Assembly: GCF_038397725.1 (NCBI RefSeq) | Contig: NZ_CP151634.1 | Coordinates: forward strand, 3,782,001 to 3,846,000 | Source of the DNA: Microbacterium sp. LWO13-1.2 | GTDB lineage: Bacteria > Actinomycetota > Actinomycetes > Actinomycetales > Microbacteriaceae | DNA: 64,000 nt | Reading direction: 5' to 3' | Shown: one piece after another, positions 1 to 9,390 of the stretch | How the letters are laid out: every line of letters starts with the position of its first letter | Numbering within the stretch: the stretch's first letter is position 1 | The notes under the pieces: generated by a model | Databases searched by the model: none | Told to the model about the DNA's origin: nothing | Seen by the model: the letters and a program-made list of their open reading frames with translations, nothing else | Translations under genes and position numbers: made by a program

Positions 1-1722
1 CTCCTCGTCGGCCAGGTCATCGAGGCGGTGCAGTCCCAGCGCGGCCTGGGGATCCTGGTGTGGGTGCTCGTCGGACTCGTGGTCGTGTCGTCGGTCATCT
101 CCGGCTACCAGCACTATCTCCTGCAGCGCACCGGCACCGCCGTGGTCCTGTCGAGCCGCCGAAAGCTCATCGCCCGCATCCTGCACCTGCCGATCAGCGA
201 GTTCGACGCCCGCCGAACGGGCGACCTCGTCTCGCGCGTCGGAACCGACACGACACTGCTCTACGCCGTGCTCACGCAGGGGCTGGCGGATGCCGTCGGC
301 AGCGCCATCCTGTTCCTCGGCGCCCTCATCGCCATGCTCATCATCGACCCGATCCTCCTCCTGCTCATCGTGGTGGTGATCGGCGTCAGCGTCGTGGTCG
401 TCACCATCCTCAGTGGACGCATCCGCACCGCATCCACGGCGCAGCAGGAGAAGGTGGGCGAGCTCGCCTCCGGCGTGGAGCGCGCCGTGGGATCGATTCG
501 CACCATCCGCGCCTCCGGTGCCACCGAGCGCGAGACCACCGCCGTGTCGGAACTCGCCACCGACGCCTACGGGCTCGGCGTGAAGATCGCGAAGATCTCG
601 TCGCTCGTCGTCCCGATCGCCGGCATCGCGCTGCAGCTGTCTCTGCTCGTGGTTCTCGGCGTGGGCGGGTTCCGTGTCGCGGCCGGCGCGATCACGATCG
701 CTTCGCTCATCACGTTCATCATGTTCCTGTTCATGCTGGTGATGCCGCTCGCCTCCACATTCGGTGCGATCACCTCGGTGAATCAGGCCCTCGGCGCCCT
801 CGGCCGTATTCAGGAGGTTCTGGACCTGCCGACCGAGGAACAGGACGACGCGGTGGCTGCGGCATCCATTTCCCGTTCCGGGTCCGACGTGGATGCTCCC
901 GCTGTGGAGTTCCGCGATGTGCGATTCCAGTACCCCGAGAACGTCGTCGCCGCACGTCAGGCCGCCGCCCTCGCCGCGCACACGCTTCTCGCCGATGCCC
1001 ATCTGGAGCGCGCGGATGACGCGGGCACCCCGGCTCCGGCACGGGAAGTCCTGCGCGGCGTCTCGTTCGCCGTACCACGCGGGGCGCGCGTCGCCCTCGT
1101 CGGGCCGAGCGGCGCCGGCAAGAGCACGATCCTCTCCCTCCTCGAGCGGTTCTACGATCCGACCGGCGGCTCCATCCGCCTGCACGGTCACGACGCCCGC
1201 ACCTACCCGCGCGACGAGCTGCGCGCGCACTTCGGCTACGTGGAGCAGGATGCCCCGACGCTCGCGGGCACCCTGGCCGACAATCTGCGGCTCGCCGCTC
1301 CTGCGGCATCCGATGCCGACTGCGAGCGCGTGCTGCACGCGGTGAACCTCGGCGACGTGCTCGAGCGGAGCCCGCTCGGCCTCGAGGCGCCCGTCGGAGA
1401 GGACGGCGTGATGCTGTCCGGCGGCGAACGTCAGCGCCTCGCCATCGCGCGGGCGCTGCTCACCGAGGCACCGATCCTGCTGCTGGATGAATCGACCTCG
1501 TCACTGGACGGCGTCAACGAACGGCGGATGCGAGAGGCCATCGACGCCGTCTCCTCCGACCGCACGCTCATCGTGATCGCGCACCGCCTGTCGACCGTCG
1601 TCGACAGCGACCTCATCATCGTGCTGCAGGACGGGGCGGTGGTGGGTCAGGGGACGCACACCGAGCTCGTCGAGTCCACACCGCTCTACCGCGACCTCGC
1701 CAGGCATCAACTGCTGGCATGA
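1..1722 (+). CDS. ABC exporter, fused permease-ATPase (5' partial)
   Basis: The reading frame is open from base 1, so the start lies upstream; 573 codons are visible. The N-terminal half carries several hydrophobic segments typical of an ABCB-type exporter core. The ATPase half has Walker A (GPSGAGKST, bases 1102-1128), the signature LSGGERQR, Walker B (ILLLDEST) and a switch histidine (IVIAHRLS). The family forms homo- or heterodimeric inner-membrane exporters of lipids, peptides or drugs; the substrate cannot be read from sequence. An Ala-rich insertion of about 35 residues lies between the aromatic A-loop (FQYPE) and the strand leading to Walker A (VLRGVSF), which is longer than usual. A strong hairpin follows the stop codon. 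Function class is certain, substrate unknown. Confidence 0.95.
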   Translation, partial: LLVGQVIEAVQSQRGLGILVWVLVGLVVVSSVISGYQHYLLQRTGTAVVLSSRRKLIARILHLPISEFDARRTGDLVSRVGTDTTLLYAVLTQGLADAVGSAILFLGALIAMLIIDPILLLLIVVVIGVSVVVVTILSGRIRTASTAQQEKVGELASGVERAVGSIRTIRASGATERETTAVSELATDAYGLGVKIAKISSLVVPIAGIALQLSLLVVLGVGGFRVAAGAITIASLITFIMFLFMLVMPLASTFGAITSVNQALGALGRIQEVLDLPTEEQDDAVAAASISRSGSDVDAPAVEFRDVRFQYPENVVAARQAAALAAHTLLADAHLERADDAGTPAPAREVLRGVSFAVPRGARVALVGPSGAGKSTILSLLERFYDPTGGSIRLHGHDARTYPRDELRAHFGYVEQDAPTLAGTLADNLRLAAPAASDADCERVLHAVNLGDVLERSPLGLEAPVGEDGVMLSGGERQRLAIARALLTEAPILLLDESTSSLDGVNERRMREAIDAVSSDRTLIVIAHRLSTVVDSDLIIVLQDGAVVGQGTHTELVESTPLYRDLARHQLLA

Positions 1723-1783
1723 GCGACGGCGGAACGCCGGAGACCACTCAGCCATGGGCTGTCTCCGCCATTCCGCCGTCGCT
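1722..1783. terminator. long inverted repeat after the exporter gene
   Basis: A perfect 13-bp inverted repeat (1722-1734 with 1771-1783) encloses two further nested pairs, GGAGAC/GTCTCC (1739-1744 with 1761-1766) and AGCC/GGCT around a 3-base loop. It starts at the last base of the exporter stop codon and lies between convergent genes, so it probably ends transcription from both sides. There is no clear T-run. Confidence 0.75.
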
Positions 1784-1845
1784 GGTTCGGCACCCTGCGG
1801 GCGCCTGGGGTGCCGGATCCCCCGAACCGGCACCTTGTCTGGGTG

Positions 1846-3708
1846 CTACGCCTTAGCGAGGCGGTAGCGCAGCGACGCGAGCTCGGCGCGCAGCGCGGCC
1901 GGCAGCTTGTCGCCGAAGGTGTCGAAGAACTCCTCCGTCAGGTCGGCCTCGGCGAGCCAGGCCGCCGAGTCGATCGAGAACAGCTCGTCGAGATCCGCCT
2001 GCGCGATGTCGAGTCCGTCCAGATTGAGGTCCTCCACCCGCGGCAGTCGGCCGATCGGGCTGTCCACCGCCGGCACCTCGCCCGCGACGCGACGGATGAT
2101 CCAGTCGATGACGCGCGAGTTGTCGCCGAATCCGGGCCACAGGAACCGGCCGTCGGAGCCGCGGCGGAACCAGTTCACCTGGAAGATACGCGGCGCCCGG
2201 TCGAAGCGGAGGCTGCGGCCGACCTTGAGCCAGTGCGCGAAGTAGTCGCCCATGTTGTAGCCGCAGAACGGCAGCATCGCGAACGGATCGCGACGCAGTT
2301 CTCCGAGCGTGCCCTCGGCCGCTGCCGTGCGCTCCGACGAGATGGTCGACCCGAGGAACACCCCGTGCGTCCAGTCGGTCGCTTCGACCACGAGCGGGAC
2401 GTTGGTGGCACGACGACCACCGAAGAGGATCACGTCGAGCGGCACCGCCTGCTCCCAGTCCTCGGAGATCTGCGGGCACTGCGCGGCCGAGACGGTGAAC
2501 CGCGAGTTCGGGTGCGCAGCAGGGCGACCCGATTCGGGCGTCCACGGGTTGCCCTCCCAGTCGATGAGTTCGGCCGGCGCCTCATCGGTGAGCCCCTCCC
2601 ACCAGACATCGCCGTCCGGGCGGAGCGCGACGTTCGTGAAGAGCGTGTTGCCCCACAGCGTCTCGACAGCCGTGACGTTCGTCGACTCACCCGTGCCCGG
2701 CGCAACCCCGAAGAAGCCGGCCTCCGGGTTGATGGCCCACATCCGCCCGTCCTCACCGGGGCGGATCCAGGCGATGTCGTCGCCGAGCGTCTCGACCTTC
2801 CAGCCCGGAATCGTCGGGCGCAGCATCGCCAGGTTCGTCTTGCCGCATGCCGACGGGAACGCCGCGGCAACATGGTACGCCTTGCCCTGCGGGTCGATCA
2901 CCCGGATCAGCAGCATGTGCTCGGCGAGCCAACCCTCATCCCGCGCGATCACCGAGGCGATGCGCAGGGCGAAGCACTTCTTCGCGAGGATCGCGTTTCC
3001 GCCGTAGCCCGAGCCGAACGAGTAGACCTCGAGCGTGTCCGGGAAGTGCACGATGTACTTCTCGTCGTTGCACGGCCACTCGACGTCCGCCTCGCCCTCG
3101 GCGAGCGGAGCGCCGACCGTGTGCACCGTCTTCACCCACGGCGCGCCCTCGGCGATCCGGCGGGTGACGGCATCGCCGACGCGCGTCATGATGCCGATGG
3201 ATGCCACGGCGTATGCGCTGTCGGTGATCTGGACGCCGATGTGCGAGAGCGGTCCACCGACGGGGCCCATCGAGAACGGGACGACGTACATCGTGCGGCC
3301 CCGCATCGAACCCTCGAAGAGGCCGGTCATGGTCTGGCGCATCTCGGCGGGGTCGGCCCAGTTGTTCGTGGGGCCGGCGTCTTCCTCGCGCTCGGAGGCG
3401 ATGAAGGTGCGCCCCTCGGTGCGGGCGACGTCGCTCGGGTGCGAGCGGGCGAGGTAGGACCCGGGGCGCCACTCGGGGTTGAGCTTGATGAGCTTGCCCT
3501 CGCTGACGAGACCGCGCAGGAGCCAGTCGTTCTCGGCTCGCGATCCGTCGACCCAGTGCACGTTCGCGGGCTGGGTGAGTGCGCGGATCTCTTCGACCCA
3601 TGCGGCCAGCTCGGCCATTGCAGGGGTGTCATAGCTCGGTGCCGTTCCGAACGTGCGCGCGGGTGCGACGGCAGAGGTACGAGGGGTGAAGACTTCGGCG
3701 ATGGCCAT
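1846..3708 (-). CDS. pckG: phosphoenolpyruvate carboxykinase (GTP)
   Basis: The 620-residue product matches the usual length of GTP-dependent PEPCK, which converts oxaloacetate and GTP to PEP, GDP and CO2 in gluconeogenesis and anaplerosis. The hallmark P-loop FPSACGKTN, with the hyper-reactive Cys, is at residues 284-292. The second kinase motif GDDIAW is at 309-314, and an FGSGYGGN motif near 231-238 is the PEP/oxaloacetate site. The ATG at 3708 is chosen because AAGGAG precedes it and the frame upstream lacks family similarity. It is divergent from a RamB-like regulator, whose family controls acetate and gluconeogenic carbon flow in corynebacteria, so shared control is plausible. gapB downstream fits the same pathway. 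Confidence 0.97.
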   Translation of the reverse strand: MAIAEVFTPRTSAVAPARTFGTAPSYDTPAMAELAAWVEEIRALTQPANVHWVDGSRAENDWLLRGLVSEGKLIKLNPEWRPGSYLARSHPSDVARTEGRTFIASEREEDAGPTNNWADPAEMRQTMTGLFEGSMRGRTMYVVPFSMGPVGGPLSHIGVQITDSAYAVASIGIMTRVGDAVTRRIAEGAPWVKTVHTVGAPLAEGEADVEWPCNDEKYIVHFPDTLEVYSFGSGYGGNAILAKKCFALRIASVIARDEGWLAEHMLLIRVIDPQGKAYHVAAAFPSACGKTNLAMLRPTIPGWKVETLGDDIAWIRPGEDGRMWAINPEAGFFGVAPGTGESTNVTAVETLWGNTLFTNVALRPDGDVWWEGLTDEAPAELIDWEGNPWTPESGRPAAHPNSRFTVSAAQCPQISEDWEQAVPLDVILFGGRRATNVPLVVEATDWTHGVFLGSTISSERTAAAEGTLGELRRDPFAMLPFCGYNMGDYFAHWLKVGRSLRFDRAPRIFQVNWFRRGSDGRFLWPGFGDNSRVIDWIIRRVAGEVPAVDSPIGRLPRVEDLNLDGLDIAQADLDELFSIDSAAWLAEADLTEEFFDTFGDKLPAALRAELASLRYRLAKA

Positions 3709-3804
3709 GACTGCTCCTTTGAAGTGTGGGGCGTTGTATCTATCTTCTTCCGGCAACACGACACTTTCGGCCGATCTCGTCATTAAGAAGTGCGTTTCTT
3801 TCGC

Positions 3805-3810
3805 TAGACT
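3805..3810 (+). promoter_or_regulatory. -10 element of a leaderless promoter (ramB-like gene)
   Basis: TAGACT ends 6 bases before the ATG at 3817, which puts the expected transcription start at the start codon. The only purine-rich stretch (AAGGA) touches the ATG and is too close to act as a ribosome-binding site. Confidence 0.55.
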
Positions 3811-3816
3811 CAAGGA

Positions 3817-5259
3817 ATGGCGACCTCCGGCATTCACCTCACGACCCTTGGCCACCGCATCCGTCATCACCGTCTGGAGAACGGCTTCACGCTCGATGAA
3901 CTCGGCGCCCTCGTCGGCGTCGCGGGGTCGCAGCTCAGCCTGATCGAGAACGGCAAGCGCGAGCCCAAGCTGTCGCTGCTGCAGGCGATCGCCCACGCCA
4001 CCGGCACGGAAGTCACCGATCTGATCTCCGGCGAACCGCCGAACCGGAGGGCGGCCCTCGAGATCGAGCTCGAACGCGCACAGGAGAGCCCAGTGTTCCG
4101 GCAGCTCGGCATCGCGCCCGTGCGCGTCAGCAAGGGAATGAGCGACGAGACGATCGAATCGCTTCTGGGATTGCACCGCGAGCTGCAGCGCCGTGAACGC
4201 GAGGCGATCGCGACACCGGAGGAGGCCCGCCGGGCGAACACCGAGCTGCGCCTGCGGATGCGCGAACAGAACAACTACCTCGCCGACATCGAGAAGCTCG
4301 CCGAGAAGCACCTTCGATCGGCCGGCCACGTGCAAGGAGCGCTCACGCACCGCACCGTGAACATCATGGCGCAGAAGCTCGGCTTCGAGCTGATCTACGT
4401 GAACGACCTGCCGCACTCCACGCGCTCGGTCACCGATCTCGAGAACAGCCGGATCTACCTGCCGCCCGCATCCATCCCTGGCGGCCACGGCCTGCGCTCG
4501 ATGGCCCTGCAGGCGATGGCCCACCGCCTGCTCGGGCACACTCCCCCGACCGACTATGCGGACTTCCTGCAGCAGCGGCTCGAGATCAACTACTTCGCCG
4601 CCTGCTGCCTGATGCCCGAGACGGCTTCGGTCGCCTTCCTGCAACAGGCGAAGAAGGATCGCAACCTCGCCGTCGAGGACTTCCGGGACGCGTTCGGCGT
4701 CACGCATGAAGCGGCCGCCATGCGGATGACGAACCTGCTCACCCAGCACCTCGGCATGCGGCTGCATTTCCTGCGCGTCGACGCGAACGGCGCCATCACG
4801 CGCGTCTATGAGAACGACGATCTCCCCCTGCCGATGGACGTCACCGGCGCCGTGGAGGGGCAGCGCGTGTGCCGCAAGTTCCAGGCGCGCGAAGCATTCG
4901 CTCAGCAGAACCGGACGACCGAGCACCACCAGTACACCGACACTCCGTCCGGAACGTTCTGGTGCGCGACGCAGACCGGCTCATCGAGTGACGGAGAGTT
5001 CTCCGTCACCGTCGGCGTGCCCTTCGACGACGCGCGATGGTGGCGAGGACGCGAGACCTCGGATCGGGCCGTCTCGACCTGCCCCGACGAAGCGTGCTGC
5101 CGCCGCCCTCCTGCCGAGCTCGCCGATCGCTGGAGCGGCAAGGCCTGGCCGAGCGCCCGCGTGCACACGCACATGTTCTCGCCGCTCCCCCGTGGCGCGT
5201 TCCCCGGCGTCGACGACAACGAGGTATACACGTTCCTCGGTCGGCACGCCGACGAGTAG
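3817..5259 (+). CDS. RamB/ScfR-like XRE-family transcriptional regulator
   Basis: The 480-residue protein has an N-terminal XRE helix-turn-helix (about residues 10-65, with [20 protein letters not shown]), an IrrE/ImmA-like central domain (about 170-310) and a C-terminal short-chain-fatty-acid-regulator domain rich in Cys (CRKF, FWCATQ, CPDEACC). This layout is that of RamB (Corynebacterium) and ScfR. The HExxH zinc-protease motif of IrrE is not intact: the helix reads MAHRLLGH, so peptidase activity is unlikely. RamB proteins sense acetate or acyl-CoA status and control acetate and glyoxylate genes. Divergence from pckG suggests a role at that promoter. The Cys cluster could bind metal; this is inference. 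Confidence 0.85.
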   Translation: MATSGIHLTTLGHRIRHHRLENGFTLDELGALVGVAGSQLSLIENGKREPKLSLLQAIAHATGTEVTDLISGEPPNRRAALEIELERAQESPVFRQLGIAPVRVSKGMSDETIESLLGLHRELQRREREAIATPEEARRANTELRLRMREQNNYLADIEKLAEKHLRSAGHVQGALTHRTVNIMAQKLGFELIYVNDLPHSTRSVTDLENSRIYLPPASIPGGHGLRSMALQAMAHRLLGHTPPTDYADFLQQRLEINYFAACCLMPETASVAFLQQAKKDRNLAVEDFRDAFGVTHEAAAMRMTNLLTQHLGMRLHFLRVDANGAITRVYENDDLPLPMDVTGAVEGQRVCRKFQAREAFAQQNRTTEHHQYTDTPSGTFWCATQTGSSSDGEFSVTVGVPFDDARWWRGRETSDRAVSTCPDEACCRRPPAELADRWSGKAWPSARVHTHMFSPLPRGAFPGVDDNEVYTFLGRHADE

Positions 5260-5269
5260 GCGGGTGCGC

Positions 5270-6337
5270 TCAGCCGCTCACGAACTCGCTGTAGCGCGCC
5301 AGAGCGGCGGCGACGGCATCCGGATCCAGTTCGGCGTCGAAGGGCTCGGCCAGCGGCGCATCGCGGTGTCGCCCCACGGCGGCCGAGTGGGTCCACGCCC
5401 CCGCGATGCGTCCGCGGGAGAGCAGGCTCGCGCGCACCATGCCGTTCTTGCCCGGACCGATAAGGGCCATGGCCGCGGCATCGGCGACGGCTCCGCGGTC
5501 GGCGTAGGAGATGTAGTACTCGTCGAACATCGGCAGGGCCCGCACCGCGTCATCGTCGACTCCGCGCGCACGGCGCGGTCGCATTGCGGAGACGAAGACG
5601 CCGTCGGCCACCTCGCTCACGCGGTGCCGCCCCCGTTCGACGGCCTCACGAGCGGCTCCGAGCGTCAGGCCTGACCACCAGGCGAAATCCGCAGCGGTCG
5701 CCGGCCCGTGCCCGTCGACGTAGCGGACAAAGAACTCGGCCAGCGGGTCATCGGGCATCGCCTCGGCGTGGATGTGCTCGTCGACGAGGACGAACAGCTG
5801 CTCGCGGCCGACGGCGCCATCGCGTACCACGACGGGCCCCTGCACCAGGACCGCATCGACGCACAGTGCGCCGATGATGTGCACGCCGCGCTGCCCCGAA
5901 GGGTCGATACCGAGCTCGGCGATGTCGTCGAGCAGTTGCGCCCTGGTGCGGCCACCATCGGCCAGGCGTTCCCGGAACGCCCGCCCGACGCGATCGAGCA
6001 GCTCGGCGTCGATTCCGAGTTCGCGATGCCGACCCGCCACCTGCTTGCGCTGCCGCTCGCCGGTCACCGAGAGCACCCAGCGCAGATCCGCAGCCGGAAT
6101 GATGTGCAGAGTGCCGCGCATCGTCCATGAGCGCACCAGGTCACCCCGAGCGAAGGCACGGTCGACCGTCGCGAGGGTCGGAGAGCCGGTCGTGCGGATG
6201 CCGAGCGCCCAGCGACCGGCGAGGAACTCCTGGCTCTGCACGGCGAGCATGTGCGCCGCAGCATCCGTCACCGTCCGCGTTGGCGCGGTGAGGCGATGGG
6301 AGCGGAGGCGTTCGGACAGCAGTGCGCTGGGCGTCAT
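5270..6337 (-). CDS. winged-helix DNA-binding domain protein (HTH_42/AlkZ-like)
   Basis: The 355-residue protein resembles the actinobacterial winged-helix DNA-binding family that includes AlkZ-type DNA glycosylases. Recognisable parts are the N-terminal LRSHRLTAPT segment, AHMLAVQSQEF with the QSQ motif, and WTMRGTLHIIPAADLRWVL. The QSQ plus 'mRgTlH' combination is typical of the family. Some members excise interstrand cross-links in antibiotic producers, but most homologues in soil actinobacteria are uncharacterised. Start 6337 is preceded by a GGGGG run in a suitable position; an in-frame codon 14 residues upstream gives only low-complexity sequence. It lies 38 bp downstream of gapB and may be co-transcribed with it. 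The glycosylase role is not shown. Confidence 0.8.
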   Translation of the reverse strand: MTPSALLSERLRSHRLTAPTRTVTDAAAHMLAVQSQEFLAGRWALGIRTTGSPTLATVDRAFARGDLVRSWTMRGTLHIIPAADLRWVLSVTGERQRKQVAGRHRELGIDAELLDRVGRAFRERLADGGRTRAQLLDDIAELGIDPSGQRGVHIIGALCVDAVLVQGPVVVRDGAVGREQLFVLVDEHIHAEAMPDDPLAEFFVRYVDGHGPATAADFAWWSGLTLGAAREAVERGRHRVSEVADGVFVSAMRPRRARGVDDDAVRALPMFDEYYISYADRGAVADAAAMALIGPGKNGMVRASLLSRGRIAGAWTHSAAVGRHRDAPLAEPFDAELDPDAVAAALARYSEFVSG

Positions 6338-6375
6338 GCCCCCATATTGCCCTGCGGCGCCGACGTCGCGCCTGC

Positions 6376-7824
6376 TCAACCCTGGAGTGTGACCTCTCGG
6401 CGCGCCGGGAGCACCACCGGGTGCGAACCCGCCATGACCTCGAGAACGCGGATGACCTGGCAGGAGTACCCGAACTCGTTGTCGTACCAGACGTAGAGGA
6501 TGAGCGTGTCCTCATCGGCGATCGTGGCGAGACCGTCGACGATGCCGGCGCGGTGCGAGCCGACGAAATCGGTCGACACGACCTCGGGCGACTCGACGTA
6601 GTCGATCTGCTGGCGCAGCTTCGAGTGCAGCGAGACACGACGCAGGTAGTCGTTCACCTGCTCCTTGGTCGCCGGCCGCGCGATCGTGAGGTGGAGCACG
6701 GCCAGCGACACATCGGGGGTGGGCACCCGGATCGAGCTGCCGGTCAGCTTGCCCTCGAGCTGCGGGAGGGCCTTGGCGACGGCCTTGGCGGCGCCCGTCT
6801 CGGTGATCACCATGTTCAGCACCGCCGAGCGGCCCCGCCGGTCACCCTTGTGGAAGTTGTCGATGAGGTTCTGGTCGTTCGTGAACGAGTGCACGGTCTC
6901 GACGTGTCCCTTGACGACGCCGTACGCCTCGTCGATCGCGGCGAGCACCGGTGTGATGGCGTTGGTCGTGCAGGACGCGGCAGACAGGATGCGGTCGCCG
7001 GCCTCGATGGTGTCGTCGTTGATGCCGTGCACGATGTTCTTGAGCGGGCTCTTGCCCGGGGCGGTCAGCAGCACGCGGGCCACGCCGGGCGACTGCAGGT
7101 GCTGCGAGAGCCCTGCTTCATCGCGCCAGCGCCCGGTGTTGTCGACGACGATCGCATCGCGGATGCCGTAGGCGGTGTAGTCGATGCCGGCGGGGTCGTC
7201 GGAGTAGATCACCTGGATGCGGGTGCCGTTCGCGATGATCTGCTCGGCATCCTCATCGACGGTCACGGAACCGGCGAACTTTCCGTGCACGGAGTCGCGC
7301 TGCAGAAGCGACGCGCGCTTGACCAGGTCGTTCTCGGCGCCGCGGCGCACGACGATGGCGCGCAGACGCAGGCCGCTGCCTCCGCCGGTGTGCGCGATGA
7401 GGATGCGGGCGAGGAGACGCCCGATCCGCCCGAAGCCGTACAGCACGACGTCGGTGGGGGCGGCAGGGGTCGCCCCGATCGCGGGAGCGAGCACCTCACG
7501 CAGGTACTCGGCGAGCGGGCGCTCGTCGGCGGCATGGCCCTCGACGAGGCGCGCGACATCGAGCGACGACGCACCGGGCGCGAGTTCGCGGAGCGCTTCG
7601 AGTACCGCGAGGCTGTCCTGCAGGGCGAGTTGCTCATGGCCGAGCTGGGCGACGCGCTGGTGCACCTCGACGAGCCCGGTGGCCGACAGCCCGAGCAGGC
7701 GATGCCCATGCAGTGACGTCACCACATCGTGTTCTCGCTTGAGGGCTCCGACGAGCGGAATCATCCGCTCCGCCAGCTCTTCTCGTGCCGTCCAGTCGTC
7801 ACGGTGTGCCGCGAAATCGTTCAT
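6376..7824 (-). CDS. gapB: glyceraldehyde-3-phosphate dehydrogenase, long GapB type
   Basis: The 482-residue protein carries an N-terminal extension of about 120 residues before the NAD(P)-binding motif YGFGRIG (about 129-135). The catalytic Cys sits in SAASCTTN (about residue 285), followed by the usual catalytic-domain sequences. Its length matches the corynebacterial GapB class, which works mainly in the gluconeogenic direction, reducing 1,3-bisphosphoglycerate to glyceraldehyde 3-phosphate. ATG 7824 is preferred over ATG 7830 because AAGGA is spaced 5 bases from it but abuts the other. With pckG and the RamB-like regulator about 3 kb away, the group looks like a gluconeogenesis neighbourhood. 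Confidence 0.93.
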   Translation of the reverse strand: MNDFAAHRDDWTAREELAERMIPLVGALKREHDVVTSLHGHRLLGLSATGLVEVHQRVAQLGHEQLALQDSLAVLEALRELAPGASSLDVARLVEGHAADERPLAEYLREVLAPAIGATPAAPTDVVLYGFGRIGRLLARILIAHTGGGSGLRLRAIVVRRGAENDLVKRASLLQRDSVHGKFAGSVTVDEDAEQIIANGTRIQVIYSDDPAGIDYTAYGIRDAIVVDNTGRWRDEAGLSQHLQSPGVARVLLTAPGKSPLKNIVHGINDDTIEAGDRILSAASCTTNAITPVLAAIDEAYGVVKGHVETVHSFTNDQNLIDNFHKGDRRGRSAVLNMVITETGAAKAVAKALPQLEGKLTGSSIRVPTPDVSLAVLHLTIARPATKEQVNDYLRRVSLHSKLRQQIDYVESPEVVSTDFVGSHRAGIVDGLATIADEDTLILYVWYDNEFGYSCQVIRVLEVMAGSHPVVLPARREVTLQG

Positions 7825-7990
7825 CTGCATCCTTGCATGAGTGAGGGGCGCGCCGATGGGTCTCCGGCGCGCAGGTGCCGGGTGAGTTCGGGGGATGCAT
7901 ACCAGGGTACGCGTTGTTCATGGGTGCTTCGGGAATCTCCCGTATCCTCCGCACGTTCTCCCCCGCGAGCGCACTATCGAAAGGCAGAGC

Positions 7991-8362
7991 ATGACCGACC
8001 GTCCCCGCCCATCGGCCTGGCCGCCGTTACTCACCGCGATCGGCCTCGAGGTGGCGGCCACTCTGTCGCTCCGAGCTGCGGAAGGCTTCACGTATCCGCT
8101 CTGGCTCATCCCGGTCGTGATCGGTTACGGCGGGTCGCTCTGGCTGCTGTCGATCGTTCTCGACCGCGGGATGCCGGTCGGCGTGGCATACGGCATCTGG
8201 TCGGCGATCGGAGTCGTGCTGACTGCGGTGCTCGGAACGGTGCTGTTCGGCGAACTGCTGGGGCCGGTGCAGATCATCGGAGTCGGAGCGATCGTGATCG
8301 GCGTGCTGCTCGTGGAGCTCGGCTCCCACAAGCGCGAGCCCGCGGTCGAGGCGGCATCGTGA
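7991..8362 (+). CDS. SMR-family efflux subunit (first of pair)
   Basis: A 123-residue protein with four predicted membrane helices. The essential SMR glutamate appears in helix 1 (GLEVAATLSLRAAEGF), and the conserved GVAYGIWSAIG helix-3 motif is intact. SMR proteins are proton-coupled exporters of quaternary cations or guanidinium compounds and act as dimers. The next gene overlaps by 4 bases and encodes a second SMR protein, so a heteromeric pump is likely, as in paired systems such as EbrAB or YkkCD. ATG 7991 has AAAGGCAG upstream; codons further upstream do not resemble the family. Confidence 0.92.
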   Translation: MTDRPRPSAWPPLLTAIGLEVAATLSLRAAEGFTYPLWLIPVVIGYGGSLWLLSIVLDRGMPVGVAYGIWSAIGVVLTAVLGTVLFGELLGPVQIIGVGAIVIGVLLVELGSHKREPAVEAAS

Positions 8363-8682
8363 CCTGGCTGCTGCTCGCCATCGCGATCGCCAGTGAGGTC
8401 ACGGCGACGTTGAGCCTTCGTGCTTCTGAGGGCCTGCGGCGCCGACGCTGGATCCCCGTGATCGTCGTCGGCTACCTCCTCGCGTTCACGCTCCTCGGCG
8501 CCGTTCTCGCGATGGGAATGCCCGTCGGCGTGGCCTACGGTGTCTGGGCGGCGGCCGGTGTGGCCATCACGGCCATACTCGGGAGGGTGCTGTTCAAGGA
8601 CCACTTCTCAGCGATGATGGCCATCGGCGTCGCGCTCATCGCCGCCGGCGTCGCCCTCATCGAGTTCGGCGGCGGGCACTGA
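8359..8682 (+). CDS. SMR-family efflux subunit (second of pair)
   Basis: A 107-residue four-helix SMR protein. The GTG start at 8359 overlaps the stop of the previous gene as GTGA, which implies translational coupling. Helix 1 carries the proton-binding Glu (ASEVTATLSLRASEGL) and helix 3 reads GVAYGVWAAAGVAI. It is shorter at both ends than its partner, which has a longer C-terminal tail, as in obligate heterodimeric SMR pairs where the partners have opposite topology. The substrate is unknown; no upstream guanidine riboswitch could be recognised. Confidence 0.9.
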   Translation: MTWLLLAIAIASEVTATLSLRASEGLRRRRWIPVIVVGYLLAFTLLGAVLAMGMPVGVAYGVWAAAGVAITAILGRVLFKDHFSAMMAIGVALIAAGVALIEFGGGH

Positions 8683-8698
8683 GGCTGACCGCCGAACC

Positions 8699-9364
8699 TC
8701 AGAACTGTGCGGAGAACGCCCCGTCGGTCTTGATCAGCTGGCCCGAGATCCAGCGCCCCTCGTCCGACACCAAGAACTCGACGGTCGCTGCGACGTCCGC
8801 TGGACGTCCCAGGCGGCCGAGGGGCGTCATTCCCGCGAGAGAATCGCGGGTCTCATCGTCCATCCAGCCGGTGTCGATCGGCCCCGGATTGAGCACGTTC
8901 GCAGAGATGCCGCGCGGACCGAGCTCGCGTGCCGCCGAGATCACCAGACGGTCGAGTGCGCCCTTCGATGCACCGTAGGGCAGGTTGCCCGTGACGTGAT
9001 CGCTGGTGAGCGCCACGATGACACCTCCGCGTTCGCCCCCCTGGCGCGCGAAGGCCGCGATGAGCAGCAGACTCGCCCTGGCATTGATCGCGACATGCCG
9101 GTCGAAGCTCTCGGCCGTGGTGTCCAGGATGCCGGATTCGATGTCGTGCGCATGGCTGAGGATCAGGGCTGTGATCGTGCCGTGCGCCCGGTTCACCTCG
9201 GCGATCAGCGCCTCCGGCCCGTCATGCGTCGAGAGGTCGGCGGTGACGTCGGCGTCTTCGAGATCGCTGGTGATGACGGTCCAGCCGGCGGCACGGAGGC
9301 GCGGGACGATGCCGGCGGCGATGCTGTACGCGCGCGCGGCCCCGGTGATCAATGCGATGGGCAT
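8699..9364 (-). CDS. short-chain dehydrogenase/reductase, atypical cofactor motif
   Basis: A 221-residue SDR. The active site is classical, with YGASKGA (YxxxK) and an upstream Ser in ALTSDH. The N-terminal nucleotide-binding segment instead reads ITGAARAYSIAAGI, matching the G-x5-S-x-A pattern of divergent, FabI-like SDRs rather than TGxxxGxG. Residues 27-40 give DLEDADVTADL for adenine binding. The C-terminal LIKTDGAFSAQF fits the usual 'DGG' tail loosely. The protein is short for the family (250 is usual). A TAGCGT -10 element 6 bases before the ATG points to a leaderless message. The substrate is unknown. Confidence 0.85.
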   Translation of the reverse strand: MPIALITGAARAYSIAAGIVPRLRAAGWTVITSDLEDADVTADLSTHDGPEALIAEVNRAHGTITALILSHAHDIESGILDTTAESFDRHVAINARASLLLIAAFARQGGERGGVIVALTSDHVTGNLPYGASKGALDRLVISAARELGPRGISANVLNPGPIDTGWMDDETRDSLAGMTPLGRLGRPADVAATVEFLVSDEGRWISGQLIKTDGAFSAQF

Positions 9365-9370
9365 CCGGCC

Positions 9371-9376
9371 ACGCTA
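9371..9376 (-). promoter_or_regulatory. -10 element of a leaderless promoter (SDR gene)
   Basis: On the minus strand TAGCGT is separated by 6 bases (GGCCGG) from the ATG at 9364. The same TAnnnT-6-start arrangement occurs in front of three other genes in the window. Confidence 0.5.
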
Positions 9377-9390
9377 CCGGAGGCTGATGC

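Noticed and set aside
1810..3786. 658-codon plus-strand open frame opposite pckG
   Set aside because: The minus strand encodes complete PEPCK with all motifs; the plus frame shows no family features.
7831..7990. Guanidine riboswitch before the SMR pair
   Set aside because: No recognisable ykkC, mini-ykkC or guanidine-III core motifs could be found by eye.
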